Assembly: GCA_937899715.1 (NCBI GenBank)
Contig: CALCNX010000091.1
Span: 28,912 to 92,911 of the forward strand
DNA from: an uncultured bacterium
GTDB taxonomy: Bacteria > Bacteroidota > Ignavibacteria > Kapaibacteriales > UBA4661
Reading direction: 5' to 3'
DNA length: 64,000 nt
Shown here: positions 51,990 to 60,007 of the stretch, piece by piece
Layout of the letters: each line of letters starts with the position of its first letter
Numbering within the stretch: the first letter of the stretch is position 1
The notes under the pieces: model-generated
What the model was told of the DNA's origin: nothing
Databases searched by the model: none
What the model saw: the letters and a program-made list of their open reading frames with translations, nothing else
Position numbers and translations under genes: made by a program

Positions 51990-52015
51990 ACCGTTTCGCA
52001 CCGTAAGTGTACCGT
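51990..52015. promoter_or_regulatory. Three ACCGT boxes in helical phase
   Basis: ACCGT occurs at 51990, 52000 and 52011, spaced 10 and 11 bp; the outer two share the longer TGTACCGTT context. The spacing puts all three on one face of the helix, as in direct-repeat binding sites of response regulators. Function is inferred only. Confidence 0.4.
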
Positions 52016-52108
52016 TCAGCGCTTTTTGCCCCTCGAAATTTTTTTCTTGATGAAAACCCTATAATTTTATGCCAGCGTAAAAAGCACAAAATAGATTTAA
52101 TAAAAAAA

Positions 52109-52148
52109 GCCTGCCGGATTCCTCACGCCAATGAATCCTCCGGCAGAC
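52109..52148 (-). terminator. Minus-strand terminator-like hairpin
   Basis: GTCTGCCGG...(bulge)...CCGGCAGGC followed by TTTTTTT on the minus strand. The stem has a bulge of about three bases. No minus-strand gene is known to end here, so its role is unclear. Confidence 0.5.
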
Positions 52149-52196
52149 TGATTGTAGAGCTTATTCCTACACATCAATACCGCCAAAAGGACAATG

Positions 52197-52223
52197 CACG
52201 GAGAAGTTTGCTGCTTCTCCGTG
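52197..52223. other. Perfect hairpin CACGGAGAAG-N7-CTTCTCCGTG
   Basis: 10-bp perfect stem with loop TTTGCTG, followed by a T-rich stretch on the plus strand; could be a terminator or attenuator within the leader. Confidence 0.65.
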
Positions 52224-52397
52224 ATATTCTTCTTTTAAGCGTGATTCTCTGCATATACAAAGCCGTACTTTCCGTAGAGACGGGGAGGGGTGGAATTTGT
52301 TGTAAGGGTTTCATTGTGTGGGTCTTAGCTATGATTTTGCATCAAACCATGCTCCGCGCAAATGCGGGGATTTTCTTATCTGTTTTTTTTATTTTTT

Positions 52398-55300
52398 ATG
52401 TTACAATATTTTGAGAAAGCCAAACAATGGAAACGTCGGTTGCCAGTGTTTATTATCGTTTTTGCTTTGCTAGACTTCGGGCATAATCTGTTGGCGCAAA
52501 AGAAACAAACAGCAAGCTCGAAGGTTTTGGAGACTGTTAATGTAAAAGCTCGTACGCTTGTTTTTATAGAAAATAAAGGGCAATGGGATGATCAAGCTCG
52601 TTTTCTTGCTCATACTAATGGCATGAATGCTTGGGTTACTAATCAGGGAATTACATATGACTTCTATAAGCGTGAGAATATTGATGATGCCAAAACAAGT
52701 ACGCTGCCATTACTAAACAAAGAGCCTTTTGGCAGCCCTAAACCCCCGGTACCGATGAAACAATCGGGTCATGTCGTTGCAATGCGGTTTGTAAATATCA
52801 GTGAGCCCTCTCAACAAACAACTAATCTCTCGTCAACAGAATCGGCGCGCGCTGTTGGATTTAATCAACAGCCCGGATATTTTAATTATTTGCACGGTAA
52901 TGATCGCAGTAAATGGGCTATGGATGTCGCATCCTACAGTGATGTAACGCTACAACAGATTTATTCCGGAATTGATGCCAAGTTATACTATGACGGTAGT
53001 AATATCCGCTATGATTTAGTTATTGCTGCCGGGAAGGATCCCGGTCAAATTGCTATTGCTTTTGATGGAACAGACGATATCAAAATTAATCCAAAAGGTG
53101 ATTTAATTCTCACAACATCTCTTGGTGATGTTGTTCAAGGAAAACTCTTTGCCTACCAGGAACAAAATGGTAAAAAGCAACAAATAGAGTGTTCATTTAC
53201 AAAAAACAATGTAAATAACGGATTGTCATCACAAACACAAAGAGGTGTGAAATCCGGGGTGATACAGTTTACTTTGGGCAAATACGACCGTTCTAAGCCT
53301 TTAGTTATAGATCCACTGGTTTATTTAACATATTTGGGAGCTAGCGGCGGCACAGAGGAAGGGGTAAGCGGTGAGTTCAAACACGCTACTGATAACCAAG
53401 GCTATACCTATATCTCCGGATCATCGGTAATGACAGACTATCCGATAACAGTAGGAGCATACCAAACAACCAAATCCGATTACAGTGATGCTGTTGTGAC
53501 AAAATTGAATTCAATTGGCGCACTTGTCTATTCAACTTATATTGGTGGTAATCAATCTGATGAGGCAACGACTCTCAGTGTTGATGGAGGTGGTAATGCC
53601 TATATAACCGGTACGAGCTATGGTTCTGGCAGTACATATCCGATAACTGCGGGCGCGTGGAGTAATACCTCGTCCTATCCATACCTTGCATTTATCACAA
53701 AAATCAATCCTGCGGGTAACGGACTGATCTACTCAACTTTTCTACCGATAGGGTCATATAATATTTTCAATGCTACAGTTGACAAGAATGGTTGTCTGTA
53801 TTTTGTAGAAGGAAGGGCTGCCCTTCCGGTAACATCAGGGGCATATGACGCAACAAATATTCTTACTGTCGGAGATGTAAAAAATGTCATTAAACTTAAC
53901 GCTGCCGGAAGTGCTCCCATATTTGTATCAAAGGTAAATGCTGGGTGGGTCCCGTCAATTGCTGTTGACCAACAAGGAGCAATATATTTAGGCTCATATG
54001 TAGGTACATGGGGTTATATTACTACTCTTCCACAACAACAACTTACTTCCGTTCCCGGCTCATTGGTCACTAAACTCAGTTCTGACGGTGCGAATTTAGC
54101 CTATTCGGTAATGATAAAACCCAATATATCTTGTTTAGCGGTTGACAGTAGCGGTAATGCCTGTGCTGCCGGTAATCTGGTAACGAAGATTAATTCCTCG
54201 GGCACTGGGCTAATTTATGAAAAAAATAATCTAGGAATTACAGGGTACGTATACGGTATTGCTGCTGATGCATCAGGTGCAGCCTATGTTGCGGGCGAAA
54301 CAAGTTATGACGCTCTTCCTGTAACTTCGGGGGCATTTCAATCGGTGTTTGGGGGTTCTAAAGATGTCTTTTTTGCGAAGCTAAATCCTATGGGTGATAC
54401 AGATTATCTTTCGTATCTTGGTGGCAGCGCAAATGACGGTCTCGGACGTATAAAAATTGATGATAGCGGTGCGGTATATGTTATGGGTTATACATTCTCA
54501 GATGCTTTACCGGTAACACCCGGGGTTGTCCAGTCAACAAAGAAAGGGGTCACTGATTTATTTATTGCAAAGTTTGACGGTCTTCCATCGGTATTTCCAC
54601 CCACAATAACAGGTTTTACGCCAATTTCATCGTGCTCTGGAGGAACCATAACAATAACGGGGGCGAACTTTATCGGCACGACATCTGTTAGCTTTGGTGG
54701 TGTTCCCGCAGTTTCTTATACAGTAAACGGCACGGGAACGGTTATTACTGCAATTCTTGCTGCGGGTGCATCTGGCAATGTTGCCGTTACTACACCAAGC
54801 GGTACAGCGACGTTACCCGGGTTTACATTTCTTCCCTCGGCGATCATCTCAGGTTTTAGCCCCAGCACAGCTTTTTCAGGCTCAACAGTAACAATTTCGG
54901 GATCCGGTTTTACTAATGCCACTTCAATAGCATTTGGCGGTGTTCCGGCAAGTTCCTTTACTATTCTTAACGATAATCAAATATCAGCTGTTGTTGGTTT
55001 CGGTACATCGGGAAATGTGAGTGTCCAGACTCTATGCGGTGCAGCAACGCTTCCAGGCTTTACTTTCACTAATGACTTACCTGTTCTTGCGTGCACGGCC
55101 TTATCTTCGACAGGTGGTAATGTTGTTACCATAAATGGTAGCAATCTTACAGGTGTGGTATCAGTAAAGTTTGGCGGTGTGAATGCTTTGTCATTTACCA
55201 TCATGTCAGCAACACAAATTACTGCAACTGTTGCTTTCGGCTCCACAAGCGGTACTTATGCTGTAACAAATCCAGCAGGCACTGCCTCCTGCGCAATGTT

Positions 55301-57968
55301 CACGTACATTCCCACGCCGCCAATTATTTCCAGCTTCAATCCTGCCTTTGGTGTAAATCCGCAAAATGTCACCATTAGCGGCACAAACTTTCTCGGCACC
55401 ACCCAAGTTACCTTCGGCGGTGTTCCGGCAACGATTGTGTCGGTTACCGATACCAAAATTGTTGCAACCCTTGGCGTTGGTACGGTTTCTTCCACGCCGA
55501 TTGTTGTTGCTGTTACTAAGCCTGATGGCACAGCATCGTTAAATGGTTTCGTCTATTCCAACGTTCCACCAATTCCGAATATCACGAGCTTTAGCCCTGT
55601 GTGCGGTACAACGGGCACAGTCGTAACCATTGATGGCACGGGCTTCTCCGGTGCAAAATCCGTTAAGTTTGGCGGCACTCCGGCAACATTCACGATTGTG
55701 AATGACCTCCAAATTCTTGCTACCGTCAAATCTGGTGCTTCGGGTTCTGTGACTGTCACTTCGCTCTCCGGCACGCACTCGCTTCCGGGCTTTACCTACA
55801 ATCCATTGCCGACAATTTCCGGCTTTACGCCCAATAATCCTGATGCAGGGCAAACACTTATCATTAACGGTACAAACTTTACGGCTCCCGGTTGTGGTGA
55901 GACTGTACAAAATTTGTACTTGGGTGGTAATCTTGTACCGCCGGGCAATATCACGATTGTTTCCCCGACCCAGCTCAGCGTCGTTGTACCCGCGAATGCT
56001 TCAAGCGGCACGGTACAACTTATTCGTACCGACAACAGCAATGCAACCCGCACAGGATTCCTCTTCAACGCACCGCGCCCGATTAGCTTCACTCCGACAA
56101 GCGGTACGACGGGCACGGCAGTGGTGATTACCGGACAGAACTTTTCCGGCACCAGTGGTGCTGCGGGTGTTAAAATTAACGGCGTGAACGCAGCATCCTA
56201 CACCGTTGATTCCGATACACAAATTACCGCTTATCCGGCAGCGACAACAGCTTTAACTGGCAGCATTACCGTCACAAACAGTAACGGTAATGGTTCGGCA
56301 AGTACCTTTACCTTCACCCCGCCACCGTTTGTGGATGGTTTCTATTCCGCACGTGGCGCGATTGGTGATACTGTTACTATCTATGGTCGCAATTTCACAG
56401 GTGCAACGGCTGTAAAATTTGGTGCAACCAATTCAAATGATGGTCAGATTGGAACCATTTTGAGCGTTAGCCCAACCCAAATCACCGCCATCATCCAATC
56501 CGGAACGGCATCGGGCGCTCGCCGCATCTACGTCCAGACACCGGCAGGCAATGGTTTTTCCGGTACAGGCGGTACACGCACGTTTCTCATCGGCGCACCA
56601 ACGGCTGCACCGACGGTAACAAGCATTTCACCTAATCCGGTTTCACAGCAAGATTCTGTCTTGACCATTACGGGAACGAACCTCTCAACAACCACCGGTG
56701 TTCTCTTGAATGGTGTACCGCTATACTTTACTGCAACACCAAGTGCAACAACCGTTAAGGTGCGTATCCCAGTCGGTGCAACAGGTGGTGCATTAACGCT
56801 ATACACACAAGGTGGTACGGTAACAACGCCTGTAGTAACCATTCTTCCGCTCCCAACAATTACGAGCTTTACACCGACAAGCGGTGGAACGGGAACCGTG
56901 GTGACGATCACCGGTACAGGTTTCACTGGTGTATCAGGTGCAGCAAGTGTTCGCTTTGGTGCAACCAATGCTGCCAGCTATACGGTGAATTCTGACACAC
57001 AAATCACAGCAACGGTTGCGGCAGGCTCCACAGGACAGGTTCGCATTATTGCTCCGGGCGGTACAGTCTTTAGTGCAACAAACTTTACCTATACCACACC
57101 ACCACCGGCTCCGACCATGACCAATGTTTCGACGGATATTGGTACGACCGGAACCGTGGTAGTGATAACGGGAACGAACTTCGCACGTGGTGTAACAAAT
57201 GTCACCTTTGGTGGCGTTGCAGGTACGATTATATCAACATCGGGAACACAAATTCAGGTAGCTGTCGGCGCAGGGAACTCCGGTAATATCGTTGTAACAA
57301 CACCAAGCGGTAGTGCTAATTCCAATGCAGCACTTGGTGTGAATTTCACGTATTTACCGCATCCGATTCCGACGATTACCAGCTTTAATACCTCCGGCAA
57401 CCAATATGGCTACGAAGGCGATCCGGTAATAATTGTCGGGAACTATCTGGCTAGTACATCAAGAATAACTATTGGTGGCGCACTCGTAACATCATTTGTT
57501 GTCAATGCGAATGGTTCAATTACGGCAACAGTTCCGGCAGGTGCAACAACGGGTAAAATTATCATCTACAAAGATGTAGTTTCTCCGACGAATACACTTA
57601 TTGCTCAGTCGGCAACAGATTACACCGTGCTTGCTCTCTTTGCTTTCGATAAGGGTAGCAACCTAACAAGCAACGAATCGCAAAAGTCGGTGTTTGCTGG
57701 TGTTGAAAATGCTCCTGTAACAGGAATGACCGTATTCCCGAATCCGGCGCAGTCAGCGATTACCGTACAAACTACTCTGACCACATCGGGACTTGTACGA
57801 CTGAGCCTTTTGAATGCTCTTGGGGCAACAGTTTGGACGGCAGAAGTGCCTGTTCAGGCTGGTGCTTTTGAGCGTCAAATTGAATTGTCGAACTTGCCTT
57901 CCGGGTTCTATATCACAGAACTTCGCATAGGTGCAGAACGACTTACCAAGCGCTTTGTGAAGCAATAA
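52398..57968 (+). CDS. Giant secreted SBBP and 12x IPT/TIG repeat protein with T9SS sorting domain
   Basis: 1856 residues from the ATG at 52398, which opens a signal peptide (MLQYFEKAKQWKRRLPVFIIVFALL ... LLAQ); an ATG at 52362 would add 12 residues. A DUF7948-type domain (FIENKGQWDDQARF ... GITYDFYK) is followed by SBBP beta-propeller repeats (VTKLNSIGALVYSTYIGG, GGNAYITGTSY, DSSGNACAAG). Twelve IPT/TIG Ig-like domains of about 80 residues run from nt 54600 to 57640, each with a phrase such as PTISGFTP ... VTITGTGF ... VKFGGTPA. The T9SS type A sorting domain closes it (FPNPAQSAITVQ ... GFYITELRIG). It is probably a long surface adhesin or scaffold. A strong terminator follows. Confidence 0.92.
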   Translation: MLQYFEKAKQWKRRLPVFIIVFALLDFGHNLLAQKKQTASSKVLETVNVKARTLVFIENKGQWDDQARFLAHTNGMNAWVTNQGITYDFYKRENIDDAKTSTLPLLNKEPFGSPKPPVPMKQSGHVVAMRFVNISEPSQQTTNLSSTESARAVGFNQQPGYFNYLHGNDRSKWAMDVASYSDVTLQQIYSGIDAKLYYDGSNIRYDLVIAAGKDPGQIAIAFDGTDDIKINPKGDLILTTSLGDVVQGKLFAYQEQNGKKQQIECSFTKNNVNNGLSSQTQRGVKSGVIQFTLGKYDRSKPLVIDPLVYLTYLGASGGTEEGVSGEFKHATDNQGYTYISGSSVMTDYPITVGAYQTTKSDYSDAVVTKLNSIGALVYSTYIGGNQSDEATTLSVDGGGNAYITGTSYGSGSTYPITAGAWSNTSSYPYLAFITKINPAGNGLIYSTFLPIGSYNIFNATVDKNGCLYFVEGRAALPVTSGAYDATNILTVGDVKNVIKLNAAGSAPIFVSKVNAGWVPSIAVDQQGAIYLGSYVGTWGYITTLPQQQLTSVPGSLVTKLSSDGANLAYSVMIKPNISCLAVDSSGNACAAGNLVTKINSSGTGLIYEKNNLGITGYVYGIAADASGAAYVAGETSYDALPVTSGAFQSVFGGSKDVFFAKLNPMGDTDYLSYLGGSANDGLGRIKIDDSGAVYVMGYTFSDALPVTPGVVQSTKKGVTDLFIAKFDGLPSVFPPTITGFTPISSCSGGTITITGANFIGTTSVSFGGVPAVSYTVNGTGTVITAILAAGASGNVAVTTPSGTATLPGFTFLPSAIISGFSPSTAFSGSTVTISGSGFTNATSIAFGGVPASSFTILNDNQISAVVGFGTSGNVSVQTLCGAATLPGFTFTNDLPVLACTALSSTGGNVVTINGSNLTGVVSVKFGGVNALSFTIMSATQITATVAFGSTSGTYAVTNPAGTASCAMFTYIPTPPIISSFNPAFGVNPQNVTISGTNFLGTTQVTFGGVPATIVSVTDTKIVATLGVGTVSSTPIVVAVTKPDGTASLNGFVYSNVPPIPNITSFSPVCGTTGTVVTIDGTGFSGAKSVKFGGTPATFTIVNDLQILATVKSGASGSVTVTSLSGTHSLPGFTYNPLPTISGFTPNNPDAGQTLIINGTNFTAPGCGETVQNLYLGGNLVPPGNITIVSPTQLSVVVPANASSGTVQLIRTDNSNATRTGFLFNAPRPISFTPTSGTTGTAVVITGQNFSGTSGAAGVKINGVNAASYTVDSDTQITAYPAATTALTGSITVTNSNGNGSASTFTFTPPPFVDGFYSARGAIGDTVTIYGRNFTGATAVKFGATNSNDGQIGTILSVSPTQITAIIQSGTASGARRIYVQTPAGNGFSGTGGTRTFLIGAPTAAPTVTSISPNPVSQQDSVLTITGTNLSTTTGVLLNGVPLYFTATPSATTVKVRIPVGATGGALTLYTQGGTVTTPVVTILPLPTITSFTPTSGGTGTVVTITGTGFTGVSGAASVRFGATNAASYTVNSDTQITATVAAGSTGQVRIIAPGGTVFSATNFTYTTPPPAPTMTNVSTDIGTTGTVVVITGTNFARGVTNVTFGGVAGTIISTSGTQIQVAVGAGNSGNIVVTTPSGSANSNAALGVNFTYLPHPIPTITSFNTSGNQYGYEGDPVIIVGNYLASTSRITIGGALVTSFVVNANGSITATVPAGATTGKIIIYKDVVSPTNTLIAQSATDYTVLALFAFDKGSNLTSNESQKSVFAGVENAPVTGMTVFPNPAQSAITVQTTLTTSGLVRLSLLNALGATVWTAEVPVQAGAFERQIELSNLPSGFYITELRIGAERLTKRFVKQ

Positions 57969-57990
57969 TCTGTATTTCAGATTGTAGGAT

Positions 57991-58032
57991 AAAAAACCAC
58001 CCCTTCGGTACTACCGAAGGGGTGGTTTTTTT
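57991..58032. terminator. Strong bidirectional Rho-independent terminator
   Basis: AAAAAACCACCCCTTCGGTA pairs with its exact complement across one base, giving up to 20 bp, with A/T runs on both sides. It lies between two convergent genes. Confidence 0.93.
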
Positions 58033-58049
58033 GTATCGGCTAATGGAGG

Positions 58050-59750
58050 TTATGCTATCAGTTCCGAGAAGGATTTTTTCAGCATCTCCCGCGTTATCCC
58101 AAGCGCACGGTTCATATATTCAATCACTCCTTCCACATCCGCAGGCATAGAGCGATAGGCAATATACCCATCAGGACGAATCAGGTATAAACTAGCTCCA
58201 CTGGCGGTCTCATAGCGCTCGTGTGCTTTGTGAGTAGTGTCCAAAAGAAGTGGTGTTTCGTCGCCCACAAGTACCGAAGAGGCGTTATCGTCGTATGCAA
58301 TAAAGCGCGTATCCAGCATTGCATCGTAATCTTCTCGCAGTTCGTGAGCGATGCGGCGGAGATTGCGCAGATCGGTTTCGCTCGGATTTGCACCCGTGAA
58401 GAGCAGCGCGATATAGCGAATATCCTTGAATACCTCGAAAAGACGCTCTTCTCTGCCGCTTGCGTGATGGACGAGTACCGCATCGGGAGCGCGGTCGCCA
58501 GCTTCCAGGTCTCCGCCGCGCACGTGCCAATCTTGCGCCACAAAGCGCGTGTCGCGGTAGTTGATGTTTACCTCCGACATCGTGCGAATCATTTTTTCTT
58601 GAACCATCTCCGTACCAGCCACAAGCGGCACAATGCGATTGCGAATCTTTTGCAAAATTGGATTGCGAATCGTCGCGCCTTTGGTCATGCGGTCTGTGGC
58701 TTTGAGAAGCTCAGCGGCGATAGGTTCGCGCTCTTCGTGATAGCTTTCGAGCAATTTCTCAGTAGCCAAGCCTTTTTGTACCGAAGCAATCTTCCATGCA
58801 AGATTATATGCGTCTTGTATGCCCGTGTTCATGCCCTGACCGCCCATAGGACTGTGGATGTGCGCAGCATCGCCGCAGAGAAAGACGCGCCCTTTTTGGT
58901 ATTGGTCAATTTTACGATGATGGATACGGAACGCTGATAACCAGTGCGTTTCAGTGATAGTGAGCGGATAAGGTGAACGTTTGGTAATGACTTCCTGCAC
59001 CTGCTCCAAAGTCGGTGAAGCGGGTCGTTTATCGATCGGTTCTCCGGTATCAACATTCATAGCAAGCCGATAGATACGGCGTTCAGGGTAAAGCGGGAAA
59101 ATCATCATAATTCCGTCGGGATGGAATATCGAATTGACCTCAGTTGTAGGCAGCTCATTTTCCAGTGTTACGTCCGCCGCCCAGAATGCTTCTTTGTAGG
59201 TGTCGCCGTTGTATGATAAACCAAGCGATTGACGAATGCTGCTGCTTGCGCCGTCGCAGGCGATAAGATATGAGGCACTTAGCGTTTCCTGCGTTCCGTC
59301 TGCGCATTGCAGCACGGCTTCAATGCCTTCCTTGTTCTGAGTAAAATTCAGAAGCTCTTTCGGGCGCTCTACTGCACCTCCCTGCTTCGCCAGATGTGCC
59401 ATCAAAATACGCTCGGTGTGGCTTTGTGGGAGAAGAATGCCAAAGGGATAGGGCAAGTCGGAAAGGTCAATTTTGTCGAAACGAATATGTGCCAGTTGCT
59501 TGCCATCGCCGTAGAGGTTCATTCCCAGCAAGCGCACACCTTCTGCCAAAAACGGCTCCAGTACGCCCATATCCTCGAATGTTTCCAGCGTCCTGACGTG
59601 TATTCCAAGCGCTTTAGAGAAGGGCGAGGGCGAAGGCAGCTTGTCAATAATTCTGCACGAAACGCCGTAGCGAATCAGCTCCGAAGCCATCGTTAGCCCG
59701 GTCGGACCTGCGCCGACAATCAGAACGTCTGTGTGAGATGAAGTAGTCAT
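58050..59750 (-). CDS. FAD-dependent aromatic-type monooxygenase (class A flavin hydroxylase)
   Basis: 566 residues from the ATG at 59750 (MTTSSHTDVLIVGAGPTGLT); the frame continues to 59897 but that part covers the regulatory region. FAD motif VGAGPTGLTMASELIRYG, the DG motif in YLIACDGASSSIRQSLGL and the second FAD motif VFLCGDAAHIHSPMGGQGMN are those of PHBH/PheA/TfdB-type hydroxylases. A C-terminal thioredoxin-like domain (about 420-550) occurs in the phenol-hydroxylase branch. It adds one oxygen atom to an aromatic or polyketide-like ring using NAD(P)H. It is divergent from a sigma-54 activator, with tandem palindromes between, and alkB is close by. Confidence 0.9.
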   Translation of the reverse strand: MTTSSHTDVLIVGAGPTGLTMASELIRYGVSCRIIDKLPSPSPFSKALGIHVRTLETFEDMGVLEPFLAEGVRLLGMNLYGDGKQLAHIRFDKIDLSDLPYPFGILLPQSHTERILMAHLAKQGGAVERPKELLNFTQNKEGIEAVLQCADGTQETLSASYLIACDGASSSIRQSLGLSYNGDTYKEAFWAADVTLENELPTTEVNSIFHPDGIMMIFPLYPERRIYRLAMNVDTGEPIDKRPASPTLEQVQEVITKRSPYPLTITETHWLSAFRIHHRKIDQYQKGRVFLCGDAAHIHSPMGGQGMNTGIQDAYNLAWKIASVQKGLATEKLLESYHEEREPIAAELLKATDRMTKGATIRNPILQKIRNRIVPLVAGTEMVQEKMIRTMSEVNINYRDTRFVAQDWHVRGGDLEAGDRAPDAVLVHHASGREERLFEVFKDIRYIALLFTGANPSETDLRNLRRIAHELREDYDAMLDTRFIAYDDNASSVLVGDETPLLLDTTHKAHERYETASGASLYLIRPDGYIAYRSMPADVEGVIEYMNRALGITREMLKKSFSELIA

Positions 59751-59898
59751 GGCAATAATCCTTGAAACGTGGAAAAATGATGTGAAGAAGTGCGATTGCA
59801 GAAAGAAAAGCCAAATACGATGCCAAAAAGTAATGCAGGAAAGAAATCTCGATTGTAAGCGGTGTACAAGGGCATTATGCTTTGCACGGCAGTCCATT

Positions 59899-59958
59899 TT
59901 CCCAAGAAATTTTTCCCAAACATTCGGGAATTACGATAAATTCCCAGTATTTTGGGAA
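59899..59958. promoter_or_regulatory. Tandem TTCCC-N8-GGGAA palindromes between monooxygenase and activator
   Basis: Two identical-format sites, 59913-59930 and 59941-59958, have centres 28 bp apart. An extra TTCCC half-site at 59899 is 14 bp before the first. The sites lie about 163-208 bp upstream of the monooxygenase start and 50-95 bp before the activator start, the position expected for upstream activating sequences of an NtrC-family regulator. Confidence 0.65.
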
Positions 59959-60007
59959 AACTTTGCAGCAACAATCAAACAACTATGACCACACTTTCGA
60001 AACGACC

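Larger units (their letters stand above)
51550..52397 (+). other. Non-coding region rich in hairpins and repeats (see separate entries)
   Basis: About 850 bp without a supportable gene. It holds a consensus promoter (51647-51677), a hexanucleotide microsatellite (51774-51818), a 10-bp hairpin (51964-51987), three ACCGT boxes (51990-52015), a 10-bp hairpin (52197-52223) and a GC stem (about 52351-52368) shortly before the giant gene. Overlapping open frames here have low-complexity or unlike-protein composition. Confidence 0.7.

Noticed and set aside
51817..52089. 90-codon minus-strand frame in the leader region
   Set aside because: Composition not protein-like, and it runs through a perfect hairpin and the phased repeats.
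52007..52414. 135-codon frame in the leader region
   Set aside because: It overlaps hairpins and the start of the TIG gene, has no ribosome site and no recognisable domain.
59751..59880. Sigma-54 -24/-12 promoter for the flavin monooxygenase
   Set aside because: The best candidates on the minus strand (TGGCATCGTATTTGGC, 59810-59825, and TTTGGC...CTGC just downstream) have 11 rather than 10 bases between GG and GC, so I do not call a promoter.
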